This document shows positions 16,277-22,880 of a stretch of DNA of 64,000 nt, piece after piece (position 1 is the first letter of the stretch; every line of letters starts with the position of its first letter). The stretch comes from Methanocaldococcus infernus ME (GTDB taxonomy: Archaea > AGJL01 > Methanococci > Methanococcales > Methanocaldococcaceae). Below the pieces are notes generated by a model that was not told the origin of the DNA, made no database searches, and saw only the letters and a program-made list of their open reading frames with translations. The translations under genes and the position numbers were made by a program. Where the stretch lies: positions 1,165,390 to 1,229,389 of the forward strand of contig NC_014122.1 of the NCBI RefSeq assembly GCF_000092305.1. The letters are read 5' to 3'.

Positions 16277-16573
16277 ATGAATATATTCAAAAGCAACATA
16301 CTTAAAGGTTTCGCTGCTGTGGCTATGCTTTGCATGATAGGAGCTTTAGTAGCTGAGCCAGTGGCTTTAGGGAATTGTGGAAAATATTTGGCAGAAAATG
16401 CGGATAGTGATTTGGTCAAGGCACTTGGTTATGCTTCTCAAGGTGTTGGTGTTGCATCATTAAACGCTGCATATACAGTTGCAGCAGCATCATGGGAACT
16501 TTATTTAGTATGCCCTGAAGCTGCAGTTCCAGTTTTATTAGTTGGTGGTTCAGGAGCCATTCTTTATGCATAA
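16277..16573 (+). CDS. Precursor peptide C (leader + core)
   Basis: 98 aa. The leader is the same as in D and E through AEPVALG. The core of about 66 residues starts NCGKYLAENADSDLVKALGY and ends with GGSGAILYA, and includes one Cys near each of its start and middle (NCGK, LVCPE). It has alternating Ala/Val helical stretches, as expected of a membrane-active helical bundle. The kink-turn leader and promoter precede it. Function as a bacteriocin is inferred from layout. Confidence 0.72.
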   Translation: MNIFKSNILKGFAAVAMLCMIGALVAEPVALGNCGKYLAENADSDLVKALGYASQGVGVASLNAAYTVAAASWELYLVCPEAAVPVLLVGGSGAILYA

Positions 16574-16641
16574 TACAATAACTTTTTCTTTTTAAATTAT
16601 TTTTTACAAATAATGATATATGTAGATTGAATGGTGAAAAT

Positions 16642-16968
16642 ATGAATATTATAATTACAATAATTATAATTTCATTTTCAATATTATTAAGTGTTAAGTT
16701 ATTTTATTCCCTAATGAAAAGTCTAAAAAAAGAGGAAATAAAATTAAAAAATTTTGAGGTCATATACAAATTTGTAATTCCTATTATCTTTGCACTTGTA
16801 GGGGTGGAATATAGCAATAGTATATTTATAAGTACTGGTATTAACTCAAAATCGTTTACTTTGTTTATTTTAGATACGATAGTAGTTATATTAATACTAA
16901 TGATATACCATGTAAGTTTAGCTATACTCTCAAGAATTATACAATCAAAATTAAGTTCAAGTAAGTAA
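16642..16968 (+). CDS. Cassette-specific membrane protein (partner of precursor C)
   Basis: 108 aa, about three to four membrane segments with a Lys/Glu loop (KSLKKEEIKLKNFE). ATG 16642 has GGTGA four bases upstream; a TTG frame from 16627 is less likely. It lies between precursor C and DUF95 copy 3. No family recognised; immunity candidate. Confidence 0.65.
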   Translation: MNIIITIIIISFSILLSVKLFYSLMKSLKKEEIKLKNFEVIYKFVIPIIFALVGVEYSNSIFISTGINSKSFTLFILDTIVVILILMIYHVSLAILSRIIQSKLSSSK

Positions 16969-16990
16969 CTTTTAAATTTAGGGTTAAACT

Positions 16991-17536
16991 ATGCTCAAGT
17001 ATACAAACAATATATTAATTATCTTAGCTGTAATTTTAATCTATATTATTGGGTTTATTAATGGGTATTACACAAACAATAATGAAATAAAGACACTAAA
17101 TAATAATAAATCAAAGTTAAGATTTAATTCTTCATTACCAAAACTTTTATTAAACAACTTAATAGCAGATTTTTTAATGCTGGCAGGTTCTATAACCTTC
17201 GGTTTATCCACTTTTATAAATTTAATATTCAATGGTTTTAATCTTGGGTTATTAGTTTCTAATGCTTATAACAGCGGAATGCCCACAAAATTAATTTTAG
17301 CTTTAATCCTCCCACACGGAATATTTGAAATCCCAGCTATGTTAATAGCAGCAATAGCGGGCTTTAAAATCCCTTATGAAATAACCCTATATTTATTAGA
17401 TAAAAAAGAAAAACCAATAACAGAGGAAGATATAAAAGAATTCTTAAAATTAGCTTTAATTTCAATAATTCTAATTATTATAGCAGCTTTCGTAGAGGTT
17501 TATATCACACCAGAGGTAGCTAAGTTACTTATGTAA
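16991..17536 (+). CDS. SpoIIM/DUF95 membrane protein, array copy 3
   Basis: 181 aa. Private N-terminal part (INGYYTNNNEIKTLNNNKSK), then the shared SITFGLSTFINL and PHGIFEIPAMLIAAIAGFKI. The last third and 3' spacer match copy 1 (haplotype I) rather than its neighbours 2 and 4. Twenty-two bases separate it from the upstream membrane protein. Confidence 0.85.
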   Translation: MLKYTNNILIILAVILIYIIGFINGYYTNNNEIKTLNNNKSKLRFNSSLPKLLLNNLIADFLMLAGSITFGLSTFINLIFNGFNLGLLVSNAYNSGMPTKLILALILPHGIFEIPAMLIAAIAGFKIPYEITLYLLDKKEKPITEEDIKEFLKLALISIILIIIAAFVEVYITPEVAKLLM

Positions 17537-17608
17537 ATCGCTTTACCATTTTATTAATTATTAAAAATCTTAATAGGCAATACATTTCCTTTTTTATACT
17601 TTACTATT

Positions 17609-17635
17609 CGATTTAAATCGTTATATATATATATA
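17609..17635 (+). promoter_or_regulatory. Cassette promoter: palindrome CGATTTAAATCG plus T(TA)7
   Basis: Palindrome at 17609-17620, TATA run at 17621-17635. Drives precursor D. TA repeat number differs from the other cassettes. Confidence 0.75.
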
Positions 17636-17656
17636 GGTTTTGCATTTATTTTGTTT

Positions 17657-17740
17657 ATGAAAAATGTGGAAAACAATAGGAACATTAGAAAGTGTGTTAA
17701 AATAAAACACTTTAAAAAATTAAAAAATAGTTGGCGATGA
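17657..17740 (+). CDS. Upstream ORF of 27 codons ending inside the kink-turn
   Basis: Same ORF as at 16132, ATG 17657 to TGA 17738-17740. Same position relative to TATA run and kink-turn. Regulatory meaning inferred. Confidence 0.4.
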   Translation: MKNVENNRNIRKCVKIKHFKKLKNSWR

Positions 17741-17766
17741 TGCCTCAGTAATAGAGGCAGAGCCAA
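17731..17766 (+). promoter_or_regulatory. Kink-turn in the 5' leader of precursor D
   Basis: Same fold as at 16206: UUGGC/GCCAA, GAU bulge, tandem GA/GA, UGCCUC/GAGGCA with loop AGUAAUA. The CCAC/GTGG hairpin over the ribosome site is also present. Confidence 0.78.
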
Positions 17767-17801
17767 TAAGAGTAGTAGAACCACTATGTAAGGGTGGCAA
17801 A

Positions 17802-18119
17802 ATGAATATATTCAAAAGCAACATACTTAAAGGTTTCGCTGCTGTGGCTATGCTTTGCATGATAGGAGCTTTAGTAGCTGAGCCAGTGGCTTTGGGAGAT
17901 ATATCAGCTTACTATTTGTATAAACACTCAAAAAATGGAGATTACTATAATGCTGGTCAGGATGCAGTAGTATTATATGGGGCTGGTGAAACAATAGCAA
18001 AAGGGGTAGGTTATTTAGCATTAGTTTCCGAAACTGGTGCTGAAGCAGGTTTATTGGCAGCAGGTGTAGCAACTGGTGGAGTAGCTTTAATTGCTATTGG
18101 AATTGGTGTAGCGGCTTAA
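17802..18119 (+). CDS. Precursor peptide D (leader + core)
   Basis: 105 aa. Leader of 32 residues, then a core of about 73 residues starting DISAYYLYKHSKNGDYYNAG and ending in a strongly Ala/Gly/Val-rich helix (GLLAAGVATGGVALIAIG) and Ala. The core start resembles the broken precursor at 12548 (DIGAAYY), so these two are probably relatives. No cysteine in the core. Similar in size to enterocin AS-48 (70 residues). Confidence 0.73.
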   Translation: MNIFKSNILKGFAAVAMLCMIGALVAEPVALGDISAYYLYKHSKNGDYYNAGQDAVVLYGAGETIAKGVGYLALVSETGAEAGLLAAGVATGGVALIAIGIGVAA

Positions 18120-18181
18120 TCTTACAATTTATATAAATTTTAATTTTTTAAATATATATTTTTCCTTTATTGGGGGAAACT

Positions 18182-18361
18182 ATGAACAACAATAAAAAAA
18201 CATATCGTAAATTATATTGGCATATTTGGTATATACTATTTGGAATCCTCCTTATATTAATGTTTAATTTAGAACCTCCGTATAAAACATGGATTATAGG
18301 ATTATTGGTCATCATGGCTTTATCAAGGATAATAATATTATGGATTGATATCGATAAATAA
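18182..18361 (+). CDS. Small two-segment membrane protein (partner of precursor D)
   Basis: 59 aa from ATG 18182, preceded by a GGGGG run that could act as ribosome site. Basic N-terminus (NNNKKTYRK) and two hydrophobic segments. Its last codons (WIDIDK) overlap the start of DUF95 copy 4, at what looks like a recombination joint. Immunity candidate for precursor D. Confidence 0.62.
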   Translation: MNNNKKTYRKLYWHIWYILFGILLILMFNLEPPYKTWIIGLLVIMALSRIIILWIDIDK

Positions 18362-18821
18362 CTTATCAAAAATTAACAATAATAGCTTACCTAACTTTAA
18401 ACCTAAAATACAATTTAATTTTATTTCAATATTAACAAACAACTTAAAAGTTATTCTTCTAATGTTAGCAGGAGCTATAACCTTCGGTTTATCCACTTTT
18501 ATAAATCTACTATTCAACGGATTTAACGTAGGCGTTTTAATCGGCTCTACTTTCCTAACTAATGAACCATTAAAATTAATAACTGCCTTAATCCTTCCAC
18601 ACGGAATATTCGAAATCCCAGCTATGTTAATAGCAGCAATAGCGGGCTTTAAAATCCCTTATGAAATAACCCTCTATCTCTTAGATAGAAAAGAAAAACC
18701 AATAACGGAAGAAGATATAAAAGAATTCTTAAAATTAGCTTTAATTTCAATAATATTAATCATTATAGCAGCTTTCGTAGAGGTTTATATCACACCAGAG
18801 GTAGCTAAGTTACTTATGTAA
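18345..18821 (+). CDS. SpoIIM/DUF95 membrane protein, array copy 4, N-terminally truncated
   Basis: 158 aa from TTG 18345. From SINNLSKINNNSLPNFKPK it equals copy 1 at the DNA level, but the first membrane segment (about 20 residues) is missing and the preceding gene runs into it. The last third carries haplotype II, like copy 2, so the gene is a mosaic. The family motifs remain. Whether it is translated (TTG start inside another gene, 17-base overlap) or works without the first segment is unclear. Confidence 0.75.
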   Translation: MISINNLSKINNNSLPNFKPKIQFNFISILTNNLKVILLMLAGAITFGLSTFINLLFNGFNVGVLIGSTFLTNEPLKLITALILPHGIFEIPAMLIAAIAGFKIPYEITLYLLDRKEKPITEEDIKEFLKLALISIILIIIAAFVEVYITPEVAKLLM

Positions 18822-18893
18822 ATCGCTTTACCATTTTATTAATTATTAAAAATCTTAATAAACAATACATTTCCTTTTTTATACTTTACTATT

Positions 18894-18922
18894 CGATTTA
18901 AATCGTTATATATATATATATA
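18894..18922 (+). promoter_or_regulatory. Cassette promoter: palindrome CGATTTAAATCG plus T(TA)8
   Basis: Palindrome at 18894-18905, TATA run at 18906-18922. Drives precursor E. Confidence 0.75.
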
Positions 18923-18943
18923 GGTTTTGCATTTATTTTGTTT

Positions 18944-19027
18944 ATGAAAAATGTGGAAAACAATAGGAACATTAGAAAGTGTGTTAAAATAAAACACTTT
19001 AAAAAATTAAAAAATAGTTGGCGATGA
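18944..19027 (+). CDS. Upstream ORF of 27 codons ending inside the kink-turn
   Basis: Third intact copy of the upstream ORF, ATG 18944 to TGA 19025-19027, as at 16132 and 17657. Confidence 0.4.
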   Translation: MKNVENNRNIRKCVKIKHFKKLKNSWR

Positions 19028-19053
19028 TGCCTCAGTAATAGAGGCAGAGCCAA
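19018..19053 (+). promoter_or_regulatory. Kink-turn in the 5' leader of precursor E
   Basis: Identical fold and sequence to that at 16206. The CCAC/GTGG hairpin over the ribosome site follows before ATG 19089. Confidence 0.78.
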
Positions 19054-19088
19054 TAAGAGTAGTAGAACCACTATGTAAGGGTGGCAAA

Positions 19089-19409
19089 ATGAATATATTC
19101 AAAAGCAACATACTTAAAGGTTTCGCTGCTGTGGCTATGCTTTGCATGATAGGAGCTTTAGTAGCTGAGCCAGTGGCTTTGGGAGATATTTCATGGGCAG
19201 CAACATGGGTTGTAAATAATATTATGCATAATTCTGTAAGTGGAGATGCACAATATGATACTATTGTAACTTCTACTGGAGCATTAGCAGCTTACGGATT
19301 TAAAAATGGGATTAGATTTGCAGTAAGGGGAGTAGTAATTGGAGCCTCTGCGGGTCCTGAAGGCGCTATAGCAGGTGCTGTTTTAGGATTTGCTGCTGGA
19401 GTTGCATAA
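19089..19409 (+). CDS. Precursor peptide E (leader + core)
   Basis: 106 aa. Standard 32-residue leader. The core of about 74 residues starts DISWAATWVVNNIMHNSVSG and ends GAVLGFAAGVA. It carries two Arg in the middle (GIRFAVRGVVIG), giving a cationic patch as in many circular bacteriocins. It shares only the residues next to the leader with the other cores. Inferred secreted peptide. Confidence 0.72.
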   Translation: MNIFKSNILKGFAAVAMLCMIGALVAEPVALGDISWAATWVVNNIMHNSVSGDAQYDTIVTSTGALAAYGFKNGIRFAVRGVVIGASAGPEGAIAGAVLGFAAGVA

Positions 19410-19460
19410 GTTGCATTAGATATTTTTATTTTTTATTTTTTATAATTAAAGGGTGGTTTC

Positions 19461-19841
19461 ATGTATGAAAGTAGTAATTATTCGGGAAATATTTTGTTGT
19501 GGATTTTATTTAATGGATTTATGGTAGTGACATTGTCAACATTATTTGAGTATCTAATGTTCTATGCACACGATATTTTAGTAAGATCCATATTTCAAAT
19601 TTTTGGAATATTGGTTATTTCTACATTTCTTGAGTATATATTCCAATATAAAATATTAAAAAATAAATGTCAAATATCAAAATCAAAAATTATTTACAAT
19701 TCAGTATTTATAGCACTTTTATTTTACATGATAATCATTAATACAGATTTTAGCACTTGGATTTTTATCCTGCCTGTCATTAGTATGATTGTACTTTTTA
19801 TTAGATATAACGATTATTTATCTTTTAGAAGGAGATTTTAA
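19461..19841 (+). CDS. Cassette-specific membrane protein (partner of precursor E)
   Basis: 126 aa, about four membrane segments, basic loop (QYKILKNKCQISKSK) and basic C-terminus (SFRRRF). Strong GGGTGG ribosome site before ATG 19461. It is followed by a DUF95 remnant, so this cassette relies on another DUF95. Immunity candidate. Confidence 0.65.
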   Translation: MYESSNYSGNILLWILFNGFMVVTLSTLFEYLMFYAHDILVRSIFQIFGILVISTFLEYIFQYKILKNKCQISKSKIIYNSVFIALLFYMIIINTDFSTWIFILPVISMIVLFIRYNDYLSFRRRF

Positions 19842-19860
19842 TAGATAATATAGTGAAACC

Positions 19861-19974
19861 ATGAAACTACCATCAATATTAACAATTCTAATCTTCCCAA
19901 TAATTCTAATCATCATAGCAGCATTTGTAGAGGTTTATATCACACCAAAAATAGCGAATTATTTATTAACATAA
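19861..19974 (+). pseudogene. DUF95 remnant with internal deletion (N- and C-terminal ends fused)
   Basis: Opens MKLPSILTILIFP after GTGAAACC and continues in frame as IILIIIAAFVEVYITPKIAN, the DUF95 C-terminal helix, before stopping after 37 codons. The middle, including PHGIFEIPA, is lost. It marks the downstream edge of the array. A 37-residue single-span product could still be made. Confidence 0.75.
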
Positions 19975-20042
19975 CACTTAAATATAATTAAATAAACATA
20001 ATACTAAATACTAATTAAATATCAAAAAATAAAGGGGAGAAA

Positions 20043-20699
20043 ATGAACATAAAAGAACTAATCCTAAATCCAAACAACTTCTTTAAAAATTTAGCAAATA
20101 GGGAGGTATCTCTTAAAACACCGTTCTTGATAGTTCTTACATTTTCGGTGTTTATGTCTATTTATACATATTACACAACATCAACAATGTTTAAAATATT
20201 TCCATCTGATATGCAAGGTATTATGTCAATGATGATGATAATTTCCGCAACATCTGCTTTAGTAGGTGGATTTGTATCATGGATAATAATAGCTGGGATC
20301 ATGCATATAATTTCAATGGTTTTCAAAGGAGAAGGTTCCTTTAAAAGAACTTTAGCATTTGTAGGTTATGGATTTTTACCAAATATTATAGGGCTATTGA
20401 TATCCATTCCTATTACATATTATTTTCTTTCAAATGCTCATATTCCAACTTTAACTATGGAACAACTACAAAATCCAGAGGTTTTAAAGCAGGTAATAAA
20501 ATCTATGTTTCCAAAATCAATGTTATATACTAATCTTTTAATTGGCTTAGCTGTTACTTTATGGAATCTATATATTTGGACCTATGCTATTAAGTATGCA
20601 AGAAACTTAGAGTTAAGGAAAGCTTTTATAGTGGCATTAATCCCAACATTATTATTTGGCTTGTATCAGCTCTACAAAATAATTAAGCTTATTATTTAA
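20043..20699 (+). CDS. Yip1-family multi-pass membrane protein
   Basis: 218 aa, about five membrane segments after an N-terminal NPNNFFKNLANREVSLKTP, the usual opening of prokaryotic Yip1-domain proteins. GEGSFKRTLAFVGYGFLPNI is also typical. RBS AAGGGGAG. It is the first gene of a unit with the exported CARDB-like protein and the ABC transporter, a combination common in archaea. It lies 68 bases after the array. Role unknown; probably an accessory part of the transport system. Confidence 0.82.
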   Translation: MNIKELILNPNNFFKNLANREVSLKTPFLIVLTFSVFMSIYTYYTTSTMFKIFPSDMQGIMSMMMIISATSALVGGFVSWIIIAGIMHIISMVFKGEGSFKRTLAFVGYGFLPNIIGLLISIPITYYFLSNAHIPTLTMEQLQNPEVLKQVIKSMFPKSMLYTNLLIGLAVTLWNLYIWTYAIKYARNLELRKAFIVALIPTLLFGLYQLYKIIKLII

Positions 20700-20707
20700 G
20701 GGATAAA

Positions 20708-22180
20708 ATGAAGAGAATATTTACATATTTTATTCTTTTGATATTATTAAACTTAGTCTATGCAACAATAAATTTTGTAAATTTTGACTATAAAAATGAG
20801 TACTTAGAGCCAGGAAAAACTTATGATGTTTGGGTTGTTGTTATCCCTGACAAAGATATTAATAATACTATTTTTAGTATCTCTCCTTATGGATTAAGTA
20901 AAAAATATATAGAAATAATTAAGGGAGAGGATTATGAAGGCTCTCTTGTAGAGGGTGAGAAAGGAGTAGGGCATTTTATTATTAAAGTTAAAGATGATGC
21001 TCCACCTTACAACTATAAGTTTATTGTTTATTGTAACTACACCATTAATAAAAGATACTATTCAGAAAATCAGGTCTTTGAGATTCCAGTTAGGGGAAAA
21101 CCCTTAATTTCTATTGATAGTCCTACAACATTAAAGGAAGGTTACAATGAGATTTTTTTAGAAGTTACTAACAAAGGAACAGGATCTGCTCAGAATATAA
21201 AAATAGTATTTAATGGAGAAAAGAATATTCAAATTTTGGGAGATAATACTTACATAATAGAGAACTTAAATGCTGGTATAACTAAGTTAATAAAATTAAA
21301 GTTATATGCCAATGGAGACCTTGGAACTATAAATTATAAAGTCTTGTATGAAAGTCCTTACAACCTATTAATTTTAAAGAGTAAGACAGAATCTATAGAT
21401 TCTGAGACACTAAATTATGACAATGAAAAAATATTTAGTGAAAGTGGAACTTTAACTTTTAAGATAATCCCAAGTGACTTAATTTTTATCTCATTGAAAA
21501 ATCTAACGTATCCTGTAGGAGAAATATGTAACTTAACACTAATTTTAAAAAATAACTATAAAGATTCGTATTTCACTGTTATTATTGACAAATATTATGT
21601 AGGAGATAATAAGAAAGAGTTGTTTATAAAGAGAGGAGAAGTTAAAGAAGTTCCTTTTAAGATAAAAGTGGATAAGACAGGCTTAGTAAATATCCCAATA
21701 AAAATTTATTTTGATAAAAATGAGATCAATAAGAATTTAACTATAAACATAGTTGGAAAGCCTGACTTAGTTTTATCAGGTGTTAATGTTGAAGGCTTTA
21801 AACATTTGGTCATTACTGGAGATTTATGTAACATAGGAACTGGAATAGCTAAAAGTGTTTTAATAAGCTTAGTAAAAACAGAAAATATAGAGCCAGAGAA
21901 GCCTTATGAAAACTATTTTGTAGGAACTTTAAATCCAGATGATTATGGAAGTTTTGAATTACACTGTCAAATTAATGGAACTGTAAATGAGATACCAATT
22001 AAAATAATGTATAGGGATGAGAATAATAACTTAATAACTATATATAAGTCAATAAAAATTAATAAAACCATTTCTCCAAAAAGTGAGAGTAAAGATAATT
22101 ATTTAGTCATTGGGGTTGGCATTCTCTTCTTTATAGGAGTAATCTACTTAATTTATAAAGGGATTATAAAGAAATTTTGA
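20708..22180 (+). CDS. Exported CARDB-like protein with C-terminal membrane anchor
   Basis: 490 aa. Signal peptide (residues 1-20, KRIFTYFILLILLNLVYA), several beta-rich immunoglobulin/CARDB-like repeats (for example LKEGYNEIFLEVTNKGTGSA and the later VGEICNLTLILKNNYKDS), and a C-terminal membrane helix with a Lys tail. The fold class is that of archaeal COG1361-type proteins that accompany MacB-like ABC transporters. It probably stands outside the membrane as a substrate-binding or periplasm-spanning part. Eight bases follow the Yip1 gene; ten precede the ATPase. Confidence 0.82.
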   Translation: MKRIFTYFILLILLNLVYATINFVNFDYKNEYLEPGKTYDVWVVVIPDKDINNTIFSISPYGLSKKYIEIIKGEDYEGSLVEGEKGVGHFIIKVKDDAPPYNYKFIVYCNYTINKRYYSENQVFEIPVRGKPLISIDSPTTLKEGYNEIFLEVTNKGTGSAQNIKIVFNGEKNIQILGDNTYIIENLNAGITKLIKLKLYANGDLGTINYKVLYESPYNLLILKSKTESIDSETLNYDNEKIFSESGTLTFKIIPSDLIFISLKNLTYPVGEICNLTLILKNNYKDSYFTVIIDKYYVGDNKKELFIKRGEVKEVPFKIKVDKTGLVNIPIKIYFDKNEINKNLTINIVGKPDLVLSGVNVEGFKHLVITGDLCNIGTGIAKSVLISLVKTENIEPEKPYENYFVGTLNPDDYGSFELHCQINGTVNEIPIKIMYRDENNNLITIYKSIKINKTISPKSESKDNYLVIGVGILFFIGVIYLIYKGIIKKF

Positions 22181-22190
22181 GGTTTAACTT

Positions 22191-22880
22191 ATGATTGAAC
22201 TAAAAAATGTAACCAAAGTTTATAAGATGGGTAATGAGCTAATCTATGCTTTAAAAAACATAAATTTAAAAATAAAAGAGGGTGAATTTGTTTCAATTAT
22301 GGGACCCTCAGGAAGTGGTAAGTCTACTCTATTAAATATTATTGGTTGTTTAGACAGGCCAACAGAGGGAGAGGTTTACATTGACAAAATAAAAACAAAT
22401 GATTTAGATGATGATGAATTAACAAAAATTAGAAGGGATAAGATTGGCTTTGTCTTCCAACAATTTAATTTAATCCCTCTACTAACAGCTTTAGAGAATG
22501 TTGAGCTTCCACTAATTTTTAAATATAAGAATTCTATGAGTGAAGCTGAGAGGAAAAGAAGAGCTTTAGAATGCTTAAAGATGGCTGAGTTGGATGAGAA
22601 ATTTGCTAACCACAAGCCAAATCAGTTGAGTGGAGGACAACAGCAGAGAGTGGCTATAGCAAGGGCTATAGTAAATGATCCAAAAATTATTTTAGCTGAT
22701 GAACCAACTGGAGCCTTAGATAGTAAAACAGGAAGGAAAATTATGGAATTATTAAAGAAATTAAATGGCTATGGAAAAACTATTGTGGTTGTTACTCATG
22801 ATATAAATGTATCTAAATATGGAGATAGAATAATTTATATAAAGGATGGCTCAATTGAAAGGGAAGAGAATGTATCTTGA
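22191..22880 (+). CDS. ABC transporter ATPase, MacB/LolD type (MJ0796-like)
   Basis: 229 aa. Walker A GPSGSGKST (38-46), signature LSGGQ (146-150), Walker B with catalytic E171, and switch H203. It is recognisably the same protein type as Methanocaldococcus jannaschii MJ0796, whose nucleotide-sandwich dimer is a standard structural model. It energises the permease next to it. MacB-type systems use their ATPase for mechanical work on extracytoplasmic substrates. In circular bacteriocin clusters a second transporter of this type (FGH) gives extra self-protection. Confidence 0.95.
   Translation: MIELKNVTKVYKMGNELIYALKNINLKIKEGEFVSIMGPSGSGKSTLLNIIGCLDRPTEGEVYIDKIKTNDLDDDELTKIRRDKIGFVFQQFNLIPLLTALENVELPLIFKYKNSMSEAERKRRALECLKMAELDEKFANHKPNQLSGGQQQRVAIARAIVNDPKIILADEPTGALDSKTGRKIMELLKKLNGYGKTIVVVTHDINVSKYGDRIIYIKDGSIEREENVS

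Larger units (their letters stand above)
15804..16373 (+). repeat. Array repeat block 2
   Basis: Second copy of the DUF95-end/spacer/leader block. Full-length spacer with palindrome, TATA run, upstream ORF and kink-turn. Its downstream edge falls in the leader at codon 31-32, where precursor C diverges. Confidence 0.9.
17327..17903 (+). repeat. Array repeat block 3
   Basis: Third copy of the DUF95-end/spacer/leader block, haplotype I at its DUF95 end and in the spacer wording AATAGGCAATAC. The TATA run is one TA unit longer than in blocks 1 and 2. Confidence 0.9.
18612..19190 (+). repeat. Array repeat block 4
   Basis: Fourth copy of the DUF95-end/spacer/leader block, haplotype II (spacer AATAAACAATAC). 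Longest TATA run of the set. Confidence 0.9.

Noticed and set aside
13892-19053. Reading the GAUGA-containing leaders as box C/D guide RNAs
   Set aside because: There is no proper C box RUGAUGA with D box CUGA and no guide spacing; the element is one kink-turn in an mRNA leader directly before a gene.
13500-19200. CRISPR-like or simple satellite repeat
   Set aside because: The repeat blocks are over 500 bases, hold coding sequence and promoters, and are separated by full genes.
13962-19409. Precursors as type IV pilins or archaellins
   Set aside because: The class III signal peptide pattern (basic residue, Gly, then Glu near +5 before the hydrophobic helix) is missing; the hydrophobic stretch ends before the core rather than forming its start, although a prepilin peptidase is in the window.
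12300-20000. Treating the tandem array as an insertion element or prophage
   Set aside because: No transposase, integrase, terminal inverted repeats or flanking target duplications are visible; the repeats are functional gene parts.
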